From Bacteroidota bacterium (lineage in GTDB: Bacteria > Bacteroidota > Bacteroidia > Bacteroidales > Prolixibacteraceae): a DNA stretch of 9,123 nt. The notes beneath the pieces were generated by a model. It was not told where the DNA came from and made no database searches. It worked only from the letters and a program-made list of their open reading frames with translations. This document shows, one piece after another, positions 5,208-9,123 of the stretch (the first letter of the stretch is position 1; every line of letters begins with the position of its first letter). Where the stretch lies: assembly GCA_030691295.1 (NCBI GenBank), contig JAUYEQ010000111.1, forward strand, positions 1 through 9,123, read 5' to 3'. Both the position numbers and the translations under genes were made by a program.

Positions 5208-7250
5208 ATGAGAAAACTTTTACTTATCGCATTGCTGTTATCGGGTATGATGACCAGTGCCCAGACCAGTATTACAGATGGAAATTGCAAAGCGGCATTC
5301 AAATATGCAGTGAACGACAAACTGATGTCGCCTGTACCTGCAACAGCCATTAATTTTTACGACACTTCAGAAGGAAAAGTAACTTTTTGGTTTTGGAATT
5401 TTGGCGAGGGAAATACCAGCACCGAACAAAATCCGATGTTTGTGTTTACCCACCCTTTAGAGAGTCCAAACTTTAAAATCAATCCTTACCGCACTGTCAG
5501 TTTAACCGTTCTGACTTCCGACACGTGTAAAAGCTTTTATTCCTTAACCATCAACATCATGGATGGAACGACTTTCGTGCAACCATCGTGTACAGCTGGT
5601 TTCAAGTATTATCAAACTGCTTATGATTCGATTGCAGGAACCGCGTCGTTTCAGTTGACCAACCTCTCAAAAGGGGAATCATTGAAATATTCGTGGCAAT
5701 TCGACGATGGTAAAATCAGCACAGAAAAAGAGCCAATCGTAACTTTCGATCTCTCACGGCCCGATCGAAAAGTTTGCCTTACAGTTACCGGTCCCGATAA
5801 TTGCACCGATACCTACTGTGATGCAGTTTATCTCATCAATCCTGATCAGCCGGTTGACCCTGCCGATCCCAAACCTGCTGATTGCGAAACCATTTTCGGA
5901 TATTCTGTCAATTACGATATCAAAACATTTGCTCCTGCACTGGTGTTGGATTTCTATTCAAAAGCGTGGCCCGAACCAACCGGATGGCACTGGGATTTTG
6001 GCGATGGAAATACCAGCAACGAAGCCAATCCGACCCATATTTTCAATTTTCCGATTGTAAAAGACAGTATTTCGGGAGATCCAAATTCTTTCAGAAAAGT
6101 GTGTTTGACAGTGAAAACAGCTGCCGGTTGTGTTGCTACCTGGTGCGAAACCATTGATATTTATATGAAAACGACTCCGCCTGACGAGCCTTCTCCATTC
6201 TGTCAGGCCATGTTTAAATATTACAAACCGAGAGATGTGATGTCGGTACCTGAAGTTATTCCTTACCAATTGATTGATGCTTCGGAAGGAAAAGTTGTGA
6301 GTCGCTTCTGGCAATTTGAAGATGGTAAAACCAGCACCGAAGCTGAACCCCTCGTCAGTTTTGATTTTCAAAAACCTACCCAGAAAGTTTGTCTGACCAT
6401 AGAAACTGCCGACGGTTGTTCGAGTACCTGGTGCGATGTAATTAACATTACTGGTAAAAAGACAGATACAACATATGTAACTATACCAGTCAACATTTAC
6501 ACGATGCGTTACGAATCAAGCTTTCCTATTTATATGTCATCGTGTGCAGGTTGGGCGAAAGCTCAGGTTTACATGAACGATTCGTTGGTTGAAGCCGGCA
6601 AATACGTTTGGTCAACCGGTGCCGAAGGCCAGGAAGTAAAAGGCCTGTGCCCAACTCAAATGTACACGGTAAAAGGAGTAACACCTGATGGCACATACGT
6701 TTCAGGAACCTTCGTATTCAATTCGGATGGTACTGTGACCGAAGCCCCGTATAACTGGTGGGTTACCGGAACAAGAGACAATCCGTTCATTCTGTTCGAC
6801 TTGGACAACAGAGATTTAACAGTTGAATGGCGCTTGTGCGACGGAACGATTGTGAAGAACGACAGTGTTGCGCTAAATTTAATTAATTGCGGAACCAGCG
6901 AATCGAATATGATACTTAAAGATGCAGCCGGAAATGTGGTGTATTCCGAAATAATTTCGCTGAAAACAATGGCTACGGCAGTGAAGCCTAATCACGCCGC
7001 AGCATCGGTAAAACTGTATCCCAACCCGGTAAAAGATGTGCTCAATATTTATTACTCCGGAAGCCGGTTGAATGAAATGCAGCTCGAGATTTGCGATGTC
7101 GCCGGAAGAACAATTTCAACGCAAAAGTTCTTTGATGTCGGTTCAGGTCAACAAATCAGCCTGAATGTGAATTCACTCCGGCAGGGAATCTACTTCTGTA
7201 AGATGTTCTCCGGAAAGCAGCTCATCCGAATAGAAAAATTCAGTAAATAA
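5208..7250 (+). CDS. Secreted PKD-repeat protein with type IX sorting domain
   Basis: A 680-residue exported protein. Residues 1-19 are a signal peptide (MRKLLLIALLLSGMMTSAQ). Four PKD-like beta-sandwich domains follow at about 27-118, 128-209, 226-318 and 332-415, each with the W-x-F-x-[DE/G]G motif (WNFGEGNTSTE, WQFDDGKISTE, WDFGDGNTSNE, WQFEDGKTSTE). Domains 2-4 end in a Cys-rich strand pair (VCLTV...C...C); domain 1 keeps only one of these cysteines. Residues about 440-505 (YVWSTGAEGQEVKGLCP, MYTVKGV) recall SprB-type repeats, and 505-595 is unassigned. Residues 601-680 form a type A T9SS C-terminal domain (VKLYPNPVKDVLNIYYSG, then LRQGIYFCKMFSGKQLIRIE). The domain directs export through the outer membrane and attachment to the surface or release. 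No catalytic domain is present, so an adhesive or structural surface role is likely. It stands alone, closed by a strong terminator. Confidence 0.9.
   Translation: MRKLLLIALLLSGMMTSAQTSITDGNCKAAFKYAVNDKLMSPVPATAINFYDTSEGKVTFWFWNFGEGNTSTEQNPMFVFTHPLESPNFKINPYRTVSLTVLTSDTCKSFYSLTINIMDGTTFVQPSCTAGFKYYQTAYDSIAGTASFQLTNLSKGESLKYSWQFDDGKISTEKEPIVTFDLSRPDRKVCLTVTGPDNCTDTYCDAVYLINPDQPVDPADPKPADCETIFGYSVNYDIKTFAPALVLDFYSKAWPEPTGWHWDFGDGNTSNEANPTHIFNFPIVKDSISGDPNSFRKVCLTVKTAAGCVATWCETIDIYMKTTPPDEPSPFCQAMFKYYKPRDVMSVPEVIPYQLIDASEGKVVSRFWQFEDGKTSTEAEPLVSFDFQKPTQKVCLTIETADGCSSTWCDVINITGKKTDTTYVTIPVNIYTMRYESSFPIYMSSCAGWAKAQVYMNDSLVEAGKYVWSTGAEGQEVKGLCPTQMYTVKGVTPDGTYVSGTFVFNSDGTVTEAPYNWWVTGTRDNPFILFDLDNRDLTVEWRLCDGTIVKNDSVALNLINCGTSESNMILKDAAGNVVYSEIISLKTMATAVKPNHAAASVKLYPNPVKDVLNIYYSGSRLNEMQLEICDVAGRTISTQKFFDVGSGQQISLNVNSLRQGIYFCKMFSGKQLIRIEKFSK
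5286..6452 (+). repeat. Four PKD-coding repeats in A-B-A-B order
   Basis: The four PKD units are not equally related. Units 1 and 3 share FxYxVN, INFYD/LDFYS, GEGNTS/GDGNTS and a longer insert before the last strands. Units 2 and 4 share FKYYQ/FKYYK, FQL/YQL, WQF[DE]DGK[IT]STE and the short FD[LF]xxPxxKVCLT. DNA similarity is still visible, for example GGAAATACCAGCA in both unit 1 (about 5409) and unit 3 (about 6006). This indicates duplication of a two-domain block (5286-5834 and 5883-6452). Confidence 0.7.
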
Positions 7251-7256
7251 ATTCAA

Positions 7257-7289
7257 AAATGCGGAGGTCGAAACTTCCGCATTTTTTTT
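7257..7289 (+). terminator. Strong rho-independent terminator after the PKD gene
   Basis: A 12-base-pair stem pairs 7257-7268 (AAATGCGGAGGT) with 7273-7284 (ACTTCCGCATTT), with one G-T wobble and the tetraloop CGAA. The 3' arm runs into eight T residues (7282-7289). It lies 7 bases after the PKD gene stop codon and separates that gene from the nrf operon. The A-rich left flank might also give weak function on the opposite strand. Confidence 0.9.
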
Positions 7290-7312
7290 GTCCGTATGTT
7301 CAATAACAATTG

Positions 7313-7362
7313 CAAATTGTAACATCGGGTACAATTTGTTACTTCTAATAAACTTACCTTTA
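7313..7362 (+). promoter_or_regulatory. CRP/FNR-like dyad and promoter region of nrfHA
   Basis: A perfect 9-base inverted repeat, CAAATTGTA (7313-7321) and TACAATTTG (7330-7338), has an 8-base spacer. Within it, TGTAA-N6-GTACA (7318-7333) resembles the TGTNA-N6-TNACA half-site pattern of CRP/FNR-family regulators with one mismatch. A TACCTTTA box (7355-7362) is one base from the TAnnTTTG -7 consensus. Its predicted start near 7367 puts the dyad centre (7325.5) at about -41.5, the class II activator position. No good -33 element is seen at correct spacing, as expected of an activator-dependent promoter. Regulator identity is unknown. Confidence 0.45.
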
Positions 7363-7439
7363 TCCTGCAAACTAAAAATCAGGTGGTTTTACATTTTCAG
7401 AACCAGATTTTGCCTGAAATAACATTGAAGTGCAGACTT

Positions 7440-8018
7440 ATGAAACTTATATTTAAACTACTTCCGCCAAAAGAATGGAGATTTCCTGTCTTGATGATGG
7501 CAGGAATTTTTGCCGGACTTTTCTTTTTTCTGATTTACATCAGCAAAGCACATTCTTATCTCTCTGATGACTCAGAAACCTGCGTTAATTGCCACATCAT
7601 GGCGCCGCAATATGCAACATGGTCGCACGGTTCGCACCGCGAATATGCCAATTGCAACGATTGCCATGTACCACACAACAATGTTTTCAACAAATATTTT
7701 TTCAAGGCCAAAGACGGAATGCGCCATGCTTCCATGTTTGCCCTTCGGCTCGAACCACAGGTGATTTTCATTCACAAAGCCGGGCAGGAAGTCGTTCATC
7801 AAAACTGCATCCGCTGTCATTCGGAGTTATTGCTTGATCCGAAGTTGGTTTCTTCAGTCGAAAATCAGAAAGTACACGCTACCGACCGTGTATGCTGGGA
7901 ATGTCACCGGGAAGTTCCGCATGGCCGTGTAAACAGCTTAAGCAGCACGCCAAATGCAAGGGTTCCGCTGCCGGAAAGCCCGGTTCCTGCATGGCTCAAA
8001 GAATATCTTTCAGAATAA
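7440..8018 (+). CDS. nrfH: Cytochrome c nitrite reductase small subunit NrfH
   Basis: A 192-residue NapC/NirT-family tetrahaem cytochrome that takes electrons from membrane menaquinol and passes them to NrfA. An N-terminal anchor spans about 15-35 (FPVLMMAGIFAGLFFFLIYI). Four CxxCH haem sites follow at 48-52 (CVNCH), 72-76 (CNDCH), 123-127 (CIRCH) and 152-156 (CWECH). M54 in CHIMAP is the likely unusual axial ligand of haem 1, as in characterised NrfH, and the adjacent region forms the quinol site. The bulk lies in the periplasm. The ATG at 7440 is preferred over the in-frame GTG at 7383, which would put 19 polar residues before a normal anchor. nrfA begins 21 bases downstream, so the two are one operon; a CRP/FNR-like dyad lies about 110 bases upstream. 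Length and spacing are typical of the family. Confidence 0.95.
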   Translation: MKLIFKLLPPKEWRFPVLMMAGIFAGLFFFLIYISKAHSYLSDDSETCVNCHIMAPQYATWSHGSHREYANCNDCHVPHNNVFNKYFFKAKDGMRHASMFALRLEPQVIFIHKAGQEVVHQNCIRCHSELLLDPKLVSSVENQKVHATDRVCWECHREVPHGRVNSLSSTPNARVPLPESPVPAWLKEYLSE

Positions 8019-8039
8019 ATTTACATAAAATATAAAAAC

Positions 8040-9123
8040 ATGAAACCTGTATCACAACTTATTGAGAATCGTCCGTGGATGGCCTGGCTCATCTTTTTTG
8101 TAACCATTGTTGTAGTTTTTCTTATCGGTTTGCTGGCCTCATCGGTCATTGAACGTAGGGCTGAAGCTGTTTTTGTGAATGTTCCAAGAACAGTCGTCTC
8201 GCAGTTTGAACCCCGGAATGAAGTTTGGGGCGAAAACTACCCACGCGAATATCAGTCGTATTACCAGACTTCCGATACCTCGTTTGCCAGCAAATACAAT
8301 GGTAGCCGAATGATTGACATGCTCGAAGTTGATCCGCGGATGGTAGTTCTTTGGGCGGGTTACGGATTTTCAAGAGATTACAGCCAGAGTCGCGGACACT
8401 TTTATGCAGTGGAAGACATCCGAAATACTCTGCGAACCGGCGGCCCAGCCGATGAAACTGATGGCCCTCAGCCATCAACGTGCTGGACTTGTAAAAGCCC
8501 CGATGTTCCGCGAATGATGCAGGAAGAAGGTGTTGAAGAATTCTATAAAGGAAAATGGTCGCGTTTGGGAGCCGAGGTAGTCAACCCGATTGGCTGCGCC
8601 GACTGTCACGATTCGAAAACCATGAACCTGCATATTTCGCGTCCGGGATTGATTGAGGCATTTGCACGGCAGGGAAAAGACATCACCAACGCTTCGCACC
8701 AGGAAATGCGATCATTGGTTTGTGCACAATGCCATGTGGAATATTATTTCGACAAAAACAAAGTGGAAGGTGCCAACTACCTGACTTTTCCATGGGACAA
8801 AGGCATGAGCGCAGAAGCGATTGAACAATACTACGATGAAATTGGATTCTCAGACTGGACACATTCCCTGAGCAAAGCACCTATGCTGAAAGCCCAGCAT
8901 CCGGAGTACGAAACACATTCGATGGGAATTCATGCTGAACGTGGAGTTTCGTGCGCCGATTGCCACATGCCTTACAAAAGCGAAGGCGGACAGAAATTTA
9001 CCGATCACCACATTCAATCGCCGCTTAATAATGTAGCCAATTCGTGTCAGGTTTGTCACCGCGAAGAAACAGCCAAGTTGATTCAGAGTGTGTACGACCG
9101 TCAGGATAAAATAATTGAAAACC
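8040..9123 (+). CDS. nrfA: Cytochrome c nitrite reductase catalytic subunit NrfA (3' end cut by window)
   Basis: The first 361 residues of a pentahaem nitrite reductase that reduces nitrite to ammonium with six electrons on the periplasmic side. Residues 14-33 (MAWLIFFVTIVVVFLIGLLA) are an uncleaved anchor or signal, followed by SSVIERRAE. The catalytic haem site is CWTCK at 148-152, whose lysine replaces the distal histidine; CxxCH sites are at 186-190, 228-232, 305-309 and 336-340. Aligned with the E. coli enzyme from memory, R132, Y235 and H287 fill the nitrite pocket, and E234, Y235, K284 and Q286 the calcium site, so all key residues are present. Further conserved blocks include WAGYGFSRDYSQSRGH (105-120) and SLSKAPMLKAQHPEYETH (276-293). 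The reading frame is open to the last base; roughly a quarter of the protein lies beyond. It follows nrfH in one operon. Confidence 0.97.
   Translation, partial: MKPVSQLIENRPWMAWLIFFVTIVVVFLIGLLASSVIERRAEAVFVNVPRTVVSQFEPRNEVWGENYPREYQSYYQTSDTSFASKYNGSRMIDMLEVDPRMVVLWAGYGFSRDYSQSRGHFYAVEDIRNTLRTGGPADETDGPQPSTCWTCKSPDVPRMMQEEGVEEFYKGKWSRLGAEVVNPIGCADCHDSKTMNLHISRPGLIEAFARQGKDITNASHQEMRSLVCAQCHVEYYFDKNKVEGANYLTFPWDKGMSAEAIEQYYDEIGFSDWTHSLSKAPMLKAQHPEYETHSMGIHAERGVSCADCHMPYKSEGGQKFTDHHIQSPLNNVANSCQVCHREETAKLIQSVYDRQDKIIEN

Noticed and set aside
7383..7385. GTG as an alternative start of NrfH
   Set aside because: It adds 19 residues unlike any NrfH N-terminus; the ATG at 7440 gives a normal anchor and length.
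1..9123. CRISPR arrays, tRNA or rRNA genes, insertion sequences
   Set aside because: No regularly spaced repeats, no cloverleaf or rRNA-like sequence, and no transposase frame was found on either strand.

Overview
The window looks like a chromosomal segment of a member of the Bacteroidota, probably an anaerobic or facultative environmental lineage close to Marinilabiliales/Prolixibacteraceae (the lineage is inferred). The main reasons are a C-terminal type IX secretion (T9SS) sorting domain, promoter-like boxes of the TAnnTTTG type, near absence of Shine-Dalgarno sequences, and gene families typical of the phylum (DUF5009-type acyltransferase, DUF438/DUF1858 pair, nrfHA with a membrane-anchored NrfA).

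Layout. (1) About 78-1811, + strand: a tightly linked pair, a DUF438-hemerythrin-PAS protein and a DUF1858-DUF2249 protein, probably an iron-based redox or NO/O2 response module. The first gene shows N-terminal family homology upstream of any usable start codon. (2) 1910-4331, + strand: a secreted GH20-like glycoside hydrolase, then a polytopic membrane acyltransferase of the DUF5009 / heparan-alpha-glucosaminide N-acetyltransferase type, suggesting amino-sugar processing. Two GC-rich palindromic elements lie here, one between the genes and one read in frame inside the N-terminal tail of the acyltransferase. (3) 4365-4877, - strand: a two-gene DUF4160/DUF2442 cassette with its own promoter and a possible operator. 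It is flanked by the acyltransferase 3' end on one side and a diverged 63-base copy of the same 3' end (5017-5079) on the other, so it looks inserted, or left between the remains of two tandem acyltransferase genes. (4) 5208-7250, + strand: a secreted T9SS cargo protein with four PKD-like domains in an A-B-A-B order, closed by a strong terminator. (5) 7440 to the window end, + strand: nrfH and the first 361 codons of nrfA, the membrane-bound tetrahaem quinol dehydrogenase and pentahaem nitrite reductase for respiratory ammonification, preceded by a CRP/FNR-like dyad.

How the genes fit together. nrfHA makes a complete electron path from the menaquinol pool to nitrite. The first pair may sense or respond to NO or oxygen, a stress naturally linked to nitrite respiration, but that link is inference. 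The GH20-like enzyme and acyltransferase may act on hexosamine-containing glycans. The strongest candidates for something undescribed are the cassette flanked by gene-end duplications, the palindrome that has become coding sequence, and the missing start codon of the DUF438 gene.
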